A stretch of 64,000 nt of DNA from the NCBI RefSeq assembly GCF_016745505.1, contig NZ_JAERUC010000028.1, positions 55,679-119,678 on the forward strand, written 5' to 3'. This stretch comes from Streptomyces silvae. GTDB lineage: Bacteria; Actinomycetota; Actinomycetes; Streptomycetales; Streptomycetaceae. Under the pieces are notes generated by a model. The model saw only the letters and a list, made by a program, of their open reading frames with translations, was not told where the DNA came from and made no database searches. Position numbers and translations under genes: made by a program. Within the stretch, counting starts at the first letter, position 1. Each line of letters opens with the position of its first letter. Positions 26,413 to 34,428 of the stretch are shown here, piece after piece.

Positions 26413-26436
26413 ATTTACTAGGACGTCCTAGTAAAT
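26413..26436. promoter_or_regulatory. 24-bp perfect palindrome at icmA start
   Basis: Perfect two-fold symmetric site with core TAGGACGTCCTA and AT-rich ends, centred between 26424 and 26425, starting 8 bp upstream of the icmA ATG. On the minus strand a TAGTAA -10-like hexamer lies inside it, so binding would occlude the promoter. Confidence 0.8.
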
Positions 26437-26488
26437 GTCGACGGCAAACCGCCCGGCGCTTTCGCGCGGGGCGGTTCGTGGTCTCCGG

Positions 26489-26821
26489 TCAGGCCTTGAC
26501 GGCCTGCGGGGAGCCGTCGGCGATCAGCGGCTCGACCTCGCGGACCACCTTGCGCTCGACGAAGAACGCGGCGGTCGGGATCGTGCCGGAGATCAGCACC
26601 CAGAGCAGCTTGCCGACCGGCCACTTCGCCTTGGAACCGAGGTCGAAGGCGAAGATCAGGTAGATGATGTAGAGGACACCGTGGATCTGCGAGACGACGA
26701 GCGTCAGACCCTCACCGGTGTCGAAGCCGTACTTGAAGATCATGCAGACGCACAGGATCAACAGCATGACGGCGGTGACGTAGGCCATCACCCGGTAGCG
26801 GGTCAGCACACTGCGTTTCAT
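26489..26821 (-). CDS. DUF3817 integral membrane protein (copy 1)
   Basis: 110 aa with three hydrophobic helices (VMAYVTAVMLLILCVCMIF, VVSQIHGVLYIIYLIFAF and LLWVLISGTIPTAAFFV). The conserved DUF3817 signature HGxLYxIYLxFxxDLxxKxKW is clear. ATG at 26821. A paralogue lies at 31729-32079 in the same window. Function is unknown; the family is widespread in actinobacteria as small membrane proteins. It is followed by icmA on the same strand, separated by the icmA operator. Confidence 0.85.
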   Translation of the reverse strand: MKRSVLTRYRVMAYVTAVMLLILCVCMIFKYGFDTGEGLTLVVSQIHGVLYIIYLIFAFDLGSKAKWPVGKLLWVLISGTIPTAAFFVERKVVREVEPLIADGSPQAVKA

Positions 26822-26886
26822 GACATCGAGCGTAACCGGGCGGCCGGGGCGATCTTGCGGCACCCTGCCCCTCACGACGAGGGCCT

Positions 26887-27396
26887 TTACTTGTCCTCGA
26901 AGTCCTGGGCGGCCACCCGCAGCGGGCGCAGCATCGCGAAGATCTCGGCGCACTCCTCGTCGTCGTACGCCCCGAGGCCGAAGTCCATCGCCATCAGGTC
27001 CTGACTGGCCGCCTCGGTGACCTCGCGGCCCTTGTCCGTGATGGAGGCGAGCGTTCCGCGCCCGTCGTTGGGGTTGGGCCGCTTGGCGACCAGGCCGGAG
27101 CGCACCAGCCGGTCGACGGTGTTCGTCACGGAGGTGGGGTGCACCATCAGACGCTCACCGATCTTGGACATCGGCAGCTCACCGGCCTGCGAGAAGGTGA
27201 GCAGGACCAGCGCCTCGTAGCGGGCGAACGTCAGCCCGTACGGTTTGACCACCGCGTCCACCTCGGCGAGCAGGATCTGCTGCGCACGCATGATCGAGGT
27301 GATCGCGCCCATGGAGGGCACCGGCCCCCAGCGCCGGTGCCAGAGTTCCTCGGCGCGGGCGATGGGATCGAAGGGGAGGCTGAGCGGCTTCGGCAC
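26887..27396 (-). CDS. MarR-family regulator
   Basis: 169 aa with a MarR winged helix: GLTFARYEALVLLTFSQAGELPMSKIGERLMVHPTSVTNTVDRLVRSGLV and the beta-wing KRPNPNDGRGTLASIT. The GTG at 27396 is chosen because a -35/-10 pair lies just upstream (CTGACC at 27427-27432, 17-bp spacer, TAAGGT at 27404-27409), 7 nt from this codon, indicating a leaderless mRNA. A GTG at 27414 would add 6 residues but lies upstream of the -10. It precedes DUF3817 and icmA on the same strand with gaps of 65 and 83 bp. Ligand unknown. Confidence 0.87.
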   Translation of the reverse strand: MPKPLSLPFDPIARAEELWHRRWGPVPSMGAITSIMRAQQILLAEVDAVVKPYGLTFARYEALVLLTFSQAGELPMSKIGERLMVHPTSVTNTVDRLVRSGLVAKRPNPNDGRGTLASITDKGREVTEAASQDLMAMDFGLGAYDDEECAEIFAMLRPLRVAAQDFEDK

Positions 27397-27403
27397 GGCA
27401 CCG

Positions 27404-27432
27404 ACCTTACCCACTGGTCACATGGCGGTCAG
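27404..27432 (-). promoter_or_regulatory. Promoter of marR (leaderless)
   Basis: CTGACC - 17 bp - TAAGGT on the minus strand. The -35 overlaps the stop codon of the MFS gene (27429-27431), and the -10 ends 7 nt before the GTG start. Confidence 0.65.
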
Positions 27433-28778
27433 CACCGTCTCGTACTTCGGTACCGGACACGCGTTCTACGGACCTCCAGGATCAGCAGGAGCGTGCAGAC
27501 CGTGCCGATCACACCCGAGTAGGCGACCACCCGGTGCACGGGGACGAACTCGGCGGCCAGCCCCGCGAGGGCCATGCCGATCCCCTGGAACGTCATCAGC
27601 CCGGCGGTGAGCAGCGTCATGGCCCGGCCCCGCAGGTGCTCGGGGACCGCGTCGACGAACCACTGGTCGAGCCCGATGACGTACGCCGCACCCGCCCCGG
27701 CCAGGACGAGAGCCGCCACGGCGAGGGCCGTCCCCGGGCGGAACGCGAACAGCACGAGGGGCAGCAGCCCCAGGGCCGCGACCGGCAGTGTGATCCGGGA
27801 GCGGGCGCGGGGGGAGAGCGCGGTCCCCACGTACAGCTCGGCACCGATGTGGCCGACGGCCATCGCGCACATCAGCAGTCCGACGGCCGCGGGGCCGGCG
27901 CCGATCGCGTCCGCGTACGGCGCCGCGAGGGCCTCCGGCGCGACCATGAAGACGGCCGGCACCCAGAAGAGCAGGAGCAGCCCCAGGATCCGGCGGTCGC
28001 CGAGGACGGCGCGGGCCCCGGCGAGCGACTCCCTGAGCAGGGCGCCGCCGGCCTCCCCCGCGCGGGCGGGCCGGTCCAGGGTGCCGAGCCGGAGCAGCGC
28101 CGCCGAGCAGAGGAACGTCACCACGGTGACCGTGATCGCGCCGCGCGGGGACAGCACGGTGAGCAGCAGCCCGCCCGCGCCGAAGCCGATGAGCATCGCG
28201 CCCTGCGAGACCAGGCGGAGCAGCGAGCGCCCCAGGACGTAGAGGTCGCCCTCCCCGAGGATGTCGGTGAGGGCCGCCGTGCGCGTCCCGGTGAAGACGG
28301 GGGCCACCGCGGCCACCGCGCAGCGCAGGGCGAGGAGCCCGCCGACCGGGGTGCCGGGGAGGACCATCACGGCGACGCAGCCGGCGCAGATCAGGTCGCA
28401 GGTGACGAGGGTGCGGCGGGCGGGGTACCGGTCGGCGACCCCGGCGAGGAGCGTGCCGCCGACGACGTACGGGAGGAAGCCCAGCGCGAAGGTGAGGGCG
28501 GAGAGCAGGGGCGAGCCGGTGAGGTCGTAGACGAGCACGGTGAGCGCCAGTTCGCTGACGACCACGCCGAGGAGGGAGAGCAGGTGGGCGGCGAAGACCG
28601 CCCGGAACTCCCGTACGGCGAAGACGGCCCGGTAGCCCCCGCTCCCGGGGGTGGAGCCTGCCTCCGGGGCGGGGCCCGGGCCGGGTGAGGAGGTGCGCTC
28701 CGGAGGCAGGGCCGGGGACAGCGCCTGCGCGGCGGGCTCGTCGCGGGGTGTACCCGCCGGGGTGGTGTCGCTCGGCAT
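27429..28778 (-). CDS. MFS exporter
   Basis: 449 aa. A ~45-residue Pro/Gly/Ser-rich cytosolic lead is followed by about 12 membrane helices; the loop 2-3 motif GVADRYPARRTLV matches the MFS signature G-x-x-x-D-x-x-x-R-R. The family resembles the actinobacterial drug-exporter type with paired 6-TM halves joined by a cytosolic loop (LDRPARAGEAGGALL). It is divergent from an ArsR-like regulator with a perfect operator between them, so export is probably induced by the regulator's ligand. Substrate unknown. Confidence 0.85.
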   Translation of the reverse strand: MPSDTTPAGTPRDEPAAQALSPALPPERTSSPGPGPAPEAGSTPGSGGYRAVFAVREFRAVFAAHLLSLLGVVVSELALTVLVYDLTGSPLLSALTFALGFLPYVVGGTLLAGVADRYPARRTLVTCDLICAGCVAVMVLPGTPVGGLLALRCAVAAVAPVFTGTRTAALTDILGEGDLYVLGRSLLRLVSQGAMLIGFGAGGLLLTVLSPRGAITVTVVTFLCSAALLRLGTLDRPARAGEAGGALLRESLAGARAVLGDRRILGLLLLFWVPAVFMVAPEALAAPYADAIGAGPAAVGLLMCAMAVGHIGAELYVGTALSPRARSRITLPVAALGLLPLVLFAFRPGTALAVAALVLAGAGAAYVIGLDQWFVDAVPEHLRGRAMTLLTAGLMTFQGIGMALAGLAAEFVPVHRVVAYSGVIGTVCTLLLILEVRRTRVRYRSTRRC

Positions 28779-28815
28779 GCACGCAGCCTGGCCGAGCGCT
28801 CCCGCCCTTCCGTAG

Positions 28816-28837
28816 ACTTTCGGCTCACGCCGAAAGT
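28816..28837. promoter_or_regulatory. Operator between MFS and ArsR-like genes
   Basis: Perfect inverted repeat ACTTTCGGC-N4-GCCGAAAGT in the 65-bp divergent gap, 7 bp before the ArsR-like ATG. It is positioned to control both promoters. Confidence 0.75.
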
Positions 28838-28843
28838 TGAGCC

Positions 28844-29830
28844 ATGCCGTTCCATCTGTACTTCGACGAGAGCGACCTGCTCCGCTGCCGCTTCGCGCTC
28901 TCCCCGCTCTGGGAGACGCAGGAGGCCGTCCGCACGCTCCACCGCCCCGCGCGGCACGGCTACCACCTGCCCTGGCTGCGGCGGATCCGGGAGGGCGCCG
29001 CGGGGCTGGACCTCGCGCCGCTGTGGCTGCTGATGCCGGAGCGCGGCCACAACCCGGACTTCATCTGCCCGCCGCCGCTCGGGCCGCTCGCCACCTTCAC
29101 CGAGGAGATCGGGGCCGTACGCGCGACGGATCCGGCCACCGCCCGCGACGACATGGCGCTCGCGCTGGCCGACACCCCGGGCGCCCTGCGCTCCCCCGCC
29201 GGACGGCGGATGCTGGCCGAGCCGGCGCGGGCGGTCCAGGAGCTGGCGGACCTGCTGGAGCGCGCCTGGGAGGTGATGGTCGAGCCGCACTGGCCCCGGC
29301 TGCGCGCCCTGCTGGAGGCGGACATCGCCTACCACTCGCGCCGCCTCGCCGAAGTGGGTTTCGAGCGGCTGCTCGGCGAGATCAGCCCCCGCCTGCGCTG
29401 GACGGACTCCACCCTGACGGTGGCCGGCACCAGCGGGAACCACAGCCGGGTCCTGGGCGGCCAGGGCCTCGTCCTGATGCCCAGCGTCTTCGTCTGGCCG
29501 GATGTGGTCGGGGGGTACGAACCTCCCTGGCAGCCCGCCGTGATCTACCCCGCGCGCGGCATCGGCGGACTGTGGACGGAGGCCGCCGACCGTACGCCCG
29601 ACGCGCTCGCCCGGCTGCTGGGGCGGGCCCGCGCGGACGTGCTCTGCGCGCTCGGCGAACCGGCGGGGACGAGCGCGCTGGCCCACCGGCTCTCACTCGC
29701 CCCGTCCTCCGTGTCCGCGCACCTCTCGGCCCTGCGCGCCGCGGGTCTGCTCACCTCACGGCGCTACGGGCACCAGGTCCTGTACGAGCGCACCCCGCTG
29801 GGCATCGCGCTGGCGGCCCAGGAGCACTGA
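28844..29830 (+). CDS. ArsR-like winged-helix regulator with DUF5937-type N-terminus
   Basis: 328 aa, much longer than plain ArsR. The DNA-binding module is C-terminal (residues ~255-325: RADVLCALGEPAGTSALAHRLSLAPSSVSAHLSALRAAGLLTSRRYGHQVLYERT). The N-terminal ~200 residues (starting FHLYFDESDLLRCRFALSPLWE) resemble the DUF5937 region often fused to such HTHs. No metal-binding Cys cluster is visible, so a metal ligand is unlikely. It is divergent from the MFS exporter with a shared palindromic operator, and is expected to repress it. Confidence 0.85.
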   Translation: MPFHLYFDESDLLRCRFALSPLWETQEAVRTLHRPARHGYHLPWLRRIREGAAGLDLAPLWLLMPERGHNPDFICPPPLGPLATFTEEIGAVRATDPATARDDMALALADTPGALRSPAGRRMLAEPARAVQELADLLERAWEVMVEPHWPRLRALLEADIAYHSRRLAEVGFERLLGEISPRLRWTDSTLTVAGTSGNHSRVLGGQGLVLMPSVFVWPDVVGGYEPPWQPAVIYPARGIGGLWTEAADRTPDALARLLGRARADVLCALGEPAGTSALAHRLSLAPSSVSAHLSALRAAGLLTSRRYGHQVLYERTPLGIALAAQEH

Positions 29831-29841
29831 GCGCGCCCGGA

Positions 29842-31278
29842 TCAGCTCCCGCCCGCGGGGGAACCCGCCGGGGAGGCGGCGGCCAGGGCGGGCTCCGCCT
29901 CCTGGGCGGGGCGTCCCGCCGCCCGCGACCGGTCGCGGGCGGCTCGCGCCTCGCGCTCCCGCAGCGTCGCGAAGGACCACACCACCACCGGGGCGAGCGC
30001 GGTCACCAGGGCCGCCAGCGCCCAGCCGCGCAGCGCGGGGTGGGTGACGGCCAGCAGCCCGCTCAGCACGGCGAACAGGCAGGTGACGGCCGCCAGGGGG
30101 CGGCGGACCAGCGTGAGCGTGTAGCCGAGGAGCCGTCCGGGCTCCACCCGGAACAGCGCCTTCGCGTACTGCCTGACGAGCCTCCCGTACGCCTCCCGGG
30201 AGCTGCGCGGCCGCCGGGTGAAGACGTCCGCCCGCGCGACGGGGCCCTCCGCGACGGCCGGGACGTCCGGGGTGTGGACGGAGCGCCAGTAGCGCCCGCT
30301 CAGCGGGTTGCGCAGGCGGTGGATCGCGAAGCCGGTGGCGATGTCCTCGGTGACGGACTCGTGGAAGCCGCCGGCCTGGCGCAGGGCACCCACGCGTACG
30401 ACGTGGCCCGTACCGGTGAACGCGGGGGCGCCGTAGCGGTTGCCGGCCCGCTGGCTCAGCGCGTGGAAGACGTCCCGCAGGGAACCGGCGGCCCGGGGGC
30501 CGGCCGGCGCGGCGCCCGTCCGGAGCCGGGGCCCGACGACGAACGCGATGTCGGGGTCACGGAAGTAGCCCGTCGTCCGCTCCAGGAACCCCTGCCCCGG
30601 GACGTGTCCGGTGTCCACGCGGGCGAACAGGTCGTAGGCGTCCCCGTGCTTGGCGAGCCAGGCGTTGTAGTTGCCGTGCTCCGTACCCGCCTCGTGCGGG
30701 CCCTCCGCGCGGTTCCACTCGGGCACCCCGAGGCGGGTGAAGTGGTGCACGCCCAGCTCGGCGCAGAGCATCCGGGCCTCCGGGTCGTCGCCCTCGTCGA
30801 GCAGCCAGACGTCCAGCGGGCCGGGGTGCCGCATCCGTACGGCGCCCTCCAGGCTGGCCCGCACCGTGGAGAGCGGCTCCCTGCCCGGCACGTGCGTGAG
30901 GAGGAAGGCGAGCACGGTGCCGGGCTCGGGCGTCACCGGGACCGGGTCCCTGGCCACCGACACGGCGTGGGCCACGGCGGCGGCGCCGGCGAGCGCGAAG
31001 AGCTCGATCACGCCGACGGAGACCAGCGCCACGGAGTCGGCGAGCACCAGCCACCTCCGGCCTTCCCCGCGCGCGGTCCAGTGCGTGGGCCACAGGACGT
31101 GGAGCAGCAGCAGTCCGGTGACCGCCGGGGCGAGCGCCATCAGGAGGACCGCTCGTATTCGGTACCTCTCGGTGCGCCGGGGGCGGCGGAACCGCACCCG
31201 GTACCTCGCCCCGGTCGGCTCTGCGAGCGGACCCGCGGGACAGCCGCGGCTGTCGTGGTCGTGACCCTCGGACGGCAT
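29842..31278 (-). CDS. Membrane glycosyltransferase, family 2-like
   Basis: 478 aa. Two N-terminal TM helices (AVLLMALAPAVTGLLLLHVLW; VALVSVGVIELFALAGAAAVAHAV), a cytosolic GT-A domain, and two C-terminal TM helices. GT2/CESA-like motifs are DVWLLDEGDDPEARMLC, then ARVDTGHVPGQGFLERT in the DxD position, the acceptor-site HESVTEDIATGF (TED), and QYAKAL at the QxxRW position. The DxD appears as VDTGH rather than DADH and QxxRW lacks Trp, so activity may be altered. ATG 31278 has GGAGG 4 nt upstream. The polysaccharide made is unknown. Confidence 0.8.
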   Translation of the reverse strand: MPSEGHDHDSRGCPAGPLAEPTGARYRVRFRRPRRTERYRIRAVLLMALAPAVTGLLLLHVLWPTHWTARGEGRRWLVLADSVALVSVGVIELFALAGAAAVAHAVSVARDPVPVTPEPGTVLAFLLTHVPGREPLSTVRASLEGAVRMRHPGPLDVWLLDEGDDPEARMLCAELGVHHFTRLGVPEWNRAEGPHEAGTEHGNYNAWLAKHGDAYDLFARVDTGHVPGQGFLERTTGYFRDPDIAFVVGPRLRTGAAPAGPRAAGSLRDVFHALSQRAGNRYGAPAFTGTGHVVRVGALRQAGGFHESVTEDIATGFAIHRLRNPLSGRYWRSVHTPDVPAVAEGPVARADVFTRRPRSSREAYGRLVRQYAKALFRVEPGRLLGYTLTLVRRPLAAVTCLFAVLSGLLAVTHPALRGWALAALVTALAPVVVWSFATLREREARAARDRSRAAGRPAQEAEPALAAASPAGSPAGGS

Positions 31279-31384
31279 CACGCCTCCCATGGTCGGATAT
31301 GCCGGTATCCCCACAGAAGGGGACATCTGACACGGTGTCGACCCGGCGGGGTCCGACCGAGGGGCTCCTTCGCCCGAACGGGAA

Positions 31385-31418
31385 CACCCCCGCACCGGGA
31401 GCTCCGGAGGCGGGGGTG
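31385..31418 (-). terminator. Terminator after thiamine-binding protein gene
   Basis: 9-bp GC stem (31385-31393 with 31410-31418), about 20 bp after the stop of the 31439-31732 gene on the minus strand. Confidence 0.5.
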
Positions 31419-31438
31419 CGGACAGGTGTGCGGCGGGG

Positions 31439-31732
31439 TCAGCCCGCGAGGTGGCGCTCCACCGTCTCGACCTTGGAGGTGAGCCCGTCGGTGACGCCCG
31501 GCCTGATGTCGGCCTTCAGCACCAGGGAGACGCGGCCCGCGCGTGCCTCGACGGCGGCGACGGCACGCTTCACGACGTCCATGACCTCGTCCCACTCGCC
31601 CTCGATGGAGGTGAACATCGCGTCGGTGCGGTTGGGCAGCCCGGATTCACGGACGACCCGGACGGCGTCGGCGACGTACTCGCCGACGTCCTCGCCGACA
31701 CCCAGCGGGCTGACGGAGAAGGCGACGATCAT
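31439..31732 (-). CDS. MTH1187/YkoF-type thiamine-binding protein
   Basis: 97 aa, ferredoxin-like fold of the DUF77 family. Typical elements are [11 protein letters not shown] at the N-terminus, [14 protein letters not shown], and the strand-turn [17 protein letters not shown]. Family members bind thiamine or related pyrimidines as small tetramers; a cytosolic sensing or storage role is inferred. The ATG overlaps the stop of the upstream DUF3817 gene as ATGA, so the two are translationally coupled, hinting that the membrane protein and the binding protein act together. Confidence 0.85.
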   Translation of the reverse strand: MIVAFSVSPLGVGEDVGEYVADAVRVVRESGLPNRTDAMFTSIEGEWDEVMDVVKRAVAAVEARAGRVSLVLKADIRPGVTDGLTSKVETVERHLAG

Positions 31733-32079
31733 GCGCTGACCGTCCCCTCGGCGCGGGCGCGGGCGGCGATGACGCCGTCGGCCTCGTACTTCTTGAGCAG
31801 CTTCTCGCCGTAGAGCCCGCCGAACGGCAGGACCGCGAGGAGGAAGAACAGGGCGACACGCTTGAACGGCCACTTGGCCTTGGCCCACACGTCCAGCAGG
31901 AACACCAGGTAGATCGTGAAGAGGATGCCGTGCAGCATGCCGAGCGGCATCATCAGGAAGTCGATGTCCGAGACCCGGCTGAGCACCGAGCCGAAGAGGA
32001 TCAGCGCCGGGAAGGACAGCGCCTCGGGAAGCGAGATGAGGCGCAGCCGGTGCAGGGCGGAAGCGGTCTTGATGTCCAC
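31729..32079 (-). CDS. DUF3817 integral membrane protein (copy 2)
   Basis: 116 aa from a GTG at 32079 ([23 protein letters not shown]). Three hydrophobic helices and the family signature [21 protein letters not shown]. It is a paralogue of the 26489-26821 product; both have the same K-W after helix 2 and a charged C-terminus. The N-terminus here extends the homology with [17 protein letters not shown], typical of the family. It is coupled to the thiamine-binding-domain gene. The longer open frame upstream to 32208 is not supported. Confidence 0.85.
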   Translation of the reverse strand: MDIKTASALHRLRLISLPEALSFPALILFGSVLSRVSDIDFLMMPLGMLHGILFTIYLVFLLDVWAKAKWPFKRVALFFLLAVLPFGGLYGEKLLKKYEADGVIAARARAEGTVSA

Positions 32080-32282
32080 GAGGGCACCTTCGGTGGGAGG
32101 GGCGTGTCGGCTTGTGAACGCAGGCACAAGCACAAGCCATTGTGGCATCGCTCCCGGCCCTCCCGGGCGGGGGGTCCGCACAGGCCCCTGGAGCACGTAT
32201 CGGCGCATATCAGGGTCACCTCGGGGTCGGGATCGCTCCCCGGGCCCTGTCCGCGCGCCTTTCCTGCGGCTAACGTCGCACC

Positions 32283-32921
32283 GTGGCGATGTTCCGACTC
32301 CAAGGCAGCAAGACGCTCGCCGTCGACCTCACGGGCGATGCCGTCAAGGCGAAGAACGGCTCGATGGTCGCGTACGACGGCCGGATGGCGTTCAAGAAGA
32401 TGTCGGGCGGCGGTGAGGGCCTGCGCGGCATGGTGACCCGCCGGCTGACCGGCGAGCAGATGGAGATGATGGAGGTGAAGGGGCAGGGGACCTGCTATTT
32501 CGCCGACCGGGCGAGCGAGATCAACCTCGTCTCGCTGCACGGCGAGAAGCTGCACGTCGAGGCGAGCAACCTGCTGGCCACCGACGCCGGGCTGCGCACC
32601 GGGACCACCTTCACGGGGCTCCGCGGCGGGGCGAGCGGCAACGGCCTGTTCACCACGACCGTCGAGGGCACCGGCCAGGCGGCGATCATGTCGGACGGCT
32701 CCGCCGTGGTGCTGCGGGTCACCCCCCAGTACCCGCTGAACGTCGACCCCGGCGCCTACATCGCCCATCAGGGCAGGCTCCAGCAGCACCTCCAGTCCGG
32801 GGTGAACTTCCGCACGCTCATGGGCGAGGGTTCCGGCGAGTCCTTCCAGATCCGCTTCGAGGGCGACGGACTCGTCTATGTGCAGCCCAGCGAGCGGAAC
32901 ACCGTCGGGGGCGATGTCTGA
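32283..32921 (+). CDS. AIM24-family protein 1
   Basis: 212 aa AIM24/TIGR00266-like beta-sandwich protein. The family patterns are present: SMVAYDGRMAFKK, GQGTCYFAD, LHVEASNLLA, NGLFTTTVEGTGQAAI and LNVDPGAYIAHQG. The GTG at 32283 follows a TAACGT -10 hexamer (32271-32276) by 6 nt with no ribosome site, so it is probably leaderless. It is first of three overlapping paralogues. The family is linked to mitochondrial inner-membrane organisation in yeast; bacterial roles are unclear. No signal peptide or TM helix is seen. Confidence 0.88.
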   Translation: MAMFRLQGSKTLAVDLTGDAVKAKNGSMVAYDGRMAFKKMSGGGEGLRGMVTRRLTGEQMEMMEVKGQGTCYFADRASEINLVSLHGEKLHVEASNLLATDAGLRTGTTFTGLRGGASGNGLFTTTVEGTGQAAIMSDGSAVVLRVTPQYPLNVDPGAYIAHQGRLQQHLQSGVNFRTLMGEGSGESFQIRFEGDGLVYVQPSERNTVGGDV

Positions 32922-33571
32922 TGCCGTTCCGTGAGATCAACTCGAAGATGGTCGAGGCCGTGGTGGAGCCCGGCCGGACGATGTACAGCCAGCGGGGCGC
33001 GATGCTCGCCTACCGGGGCGACGTCTCCTTCACCCCGAACATCCAGGGCGGGCAGGGCGGCCTCGGGTCGATGATCGGCCGGCGGGTGGCGAACGAGGCC
33101 GCCCCGCTGATGACCGTCGAGGGCAGCGGCACGGTGATGTTCGGCCACGGGGGCCACCACATCCAGGTGATCAACCTGGCCGGCGACACCCTCTACGTGG
33201 AGGCCGACCGGCTGCTCGCCTTCGACGGGACGCTCCAGCAGGGCACGATGTTCATGGGCTCGCAGGGCGGGGTGATGGGCATGGTGCGCGGCCAGGTGAC
33301 CGGGCAGGGCCTGTTCACGACGACGCTCAAGGGCCACGGCGCGGTCGCGGTGATGGCGCACGGCGGCGTGATCGAGCTGCCGATCACGCAGGGCAGGCCG
33401 GTCCATGTGGACCCCCAGGCGTACGTCGCCCACCACGGGGCCGTGACCAACAAGCTGTCCACCGCCCTCGGCTGGCGCGACATGGTGGGGCGCGGCTCCG
33501 GCGAGGCGTTCCAGCTGGAGCTCAGCGGCAACGGAGCGGTGTACGTCCAGGCGTCGGAGGAGAAGCTGTGA
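32921..33571 (+). CDS. AIM24-family protein 2
   Basis: 216 aa, second of three tandem paralogues; ATG overlaps the previous stop by one base (TGATG). Same fold cues: GAMLAYRGDVSF, GSGTVMFGHGGHHIQVINL, LYVEADRLLAFDG, GQGLFTTTLKGHGAVAV and VHVDPQAYVAHHG. It has a Gly/Met-rich loop (MGSQGGVMGMVRGQ) where copy 1 has GLRGG, and a His cluster absent from copy 1. Probably forms hetero-oligomers with its neighbours (inference from coupled expression and equal size). Confidence 0.88.
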   Translation: MPFREINSKMVEAVVEPGRTMYSQRGAMLAYRGDVSFTPNIQGGQGGLGSMIGRRVANEAAPLMTVEGSGTVMFGHGGHHIQVINLAGDTLYVEADRLLAFDGTLQQGTMFMGSQGGVMGMVRGQVTGQGLFTTTLKGHGAVAVMAHGGVIELPITQGRPVHVDPQAYVAHHGAVTNKLSTALGWRDMVGRGSGEAFQLELSGNGAVYVQASEEKL

Positions 33572-34332
33572 GCACGCCCGTGATCTTCGACCCGATGACG
33601 CTGCCGTCCGACGACAACGTCAACTCCTACACCTTCTGCGTGGAGCTCAAGGGGAGCCAGTGGTTCCTGCAGAAGGGCAAGATGATCGCCTACTACGGGC
33701 AGATCGACTTCAACGGCATCGGGCACGGGCGCTTCGAGCGGCTGGTCCGTACGAGCTTCCACTCCCCGCTGCACGCGAGCGACTGGGTGGTGGCGGAGGG
33801 CAGCGGCAAGATGCTGCTCGCCGACCGGGCCTTCGACGTGAACTCCTTCGACCTGGAGGACGGCAATCTGACGATCCGGTCCGGCAACCTGCTGGCCTAC
33901 CAGCCGACGCTGGCCCTGAAGCAGTCGATCGTGCCGGGCTTCCTCACCCTGATCGGGACGGGGAAGTTCGTCGCCGCGTCCAACGGCCCGGTGGTCTTCA
34001 TGGAGCCGCCGCTGCGGGTGGACCCGCAGGCGCTGGTCGGGTGGGCGGACTGCCCCTCCCCGTGCCATCACTACGACCACGGATACATGAGGGGCGTGAT
34101 GGGCGGGCTGCGCTCGCTGACCGGGATCGGCGGCACCTCGGGCGAGGAGCACCAGTTCGAGTTCGTCGGGGCGGGCACGGTCCTGCTCCAGTCGACCGAG
34201 GTACTGATGCCCGAGCAGGCGACCGGCGCCGTGCCGCACGAGCCGGGTGTGCCGGGCGGCGGCGGTCAACACGGCTCCACCCCGCGCATGCCGGGCCAGC
34301 TGGGGGACCTCCAGCGTCGCTTCGGGCTGTGA
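33568..34332 (+). CDS. AIM24-family protein 3
   Basis: 254 aa, third paralogue; GTG overlaps the previous stop as GTGA. It is the most divergent copy: the homologous core (GKMIAYYGQIDFNG, GSGKMLLADRAFDVNSFDL, LTIRSGNLLAY, LRVDPQALVGW) is interrupted by a CPSPCHHYDHGY segment with two Cys and a His cluster, a possible metal site, and extended by a ~40-residue Pro/Gly-rich tail. Its family membership is clear; the metal idea is inference. Confidence 0.86.
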   Translation: MSTPVIFDPMTLPSDDNVNSYTFCVELKGSQWFLQKGKMIAYYGQIDFNGIGHGRFERLVRTSFHSPLHASDWVVAEGSGKMLLADRAFDVNSFDLEDGNLTIRSGNLLAYQPTLALKQSIVPGFLTLIGTGKFVAASNGPVVFMEPPLRVDPQALVGWADCPSPCHHYDHGYMRGVMGGLRSLTGIGGTSGEEHQFEFVGAGTVLLQSTEVLMPEQATGAVPHEPGVPGGGGQHGSTPRMPGQLGDLQRRFGL

Positions 34333-34344
34333 ACGGTAGTCTGC

Positions 34345-34386
34345 GGAGTGTGACGCCCGGCAGGCGCGTGCGCGGAGTCACACTCC
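34345..34386. promoter_or_regulatory. 10-bp inverted repeat between AIM24 operon and marR
   Basis: GGAGTGTGAC (34345-34354) and GTCACACTCC (34377-34386), separated by 22 nt. It may be a terminator for the AIM24 operon or a looped operator for the following marR gene. Confidence 0.5.
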
Positions 34387-34428
34387 CCGACTTCGTCCAG
34401 CTTTCAACATCTTAGGTAGAATCCATAC

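Noticed and set aside
26406..26488. Cobalamin riboswitch before icmA
   Set aside because: The gap is only 83 nt and is dominated by the 24-bp palindrome; no B12-box-like sequence is visible.
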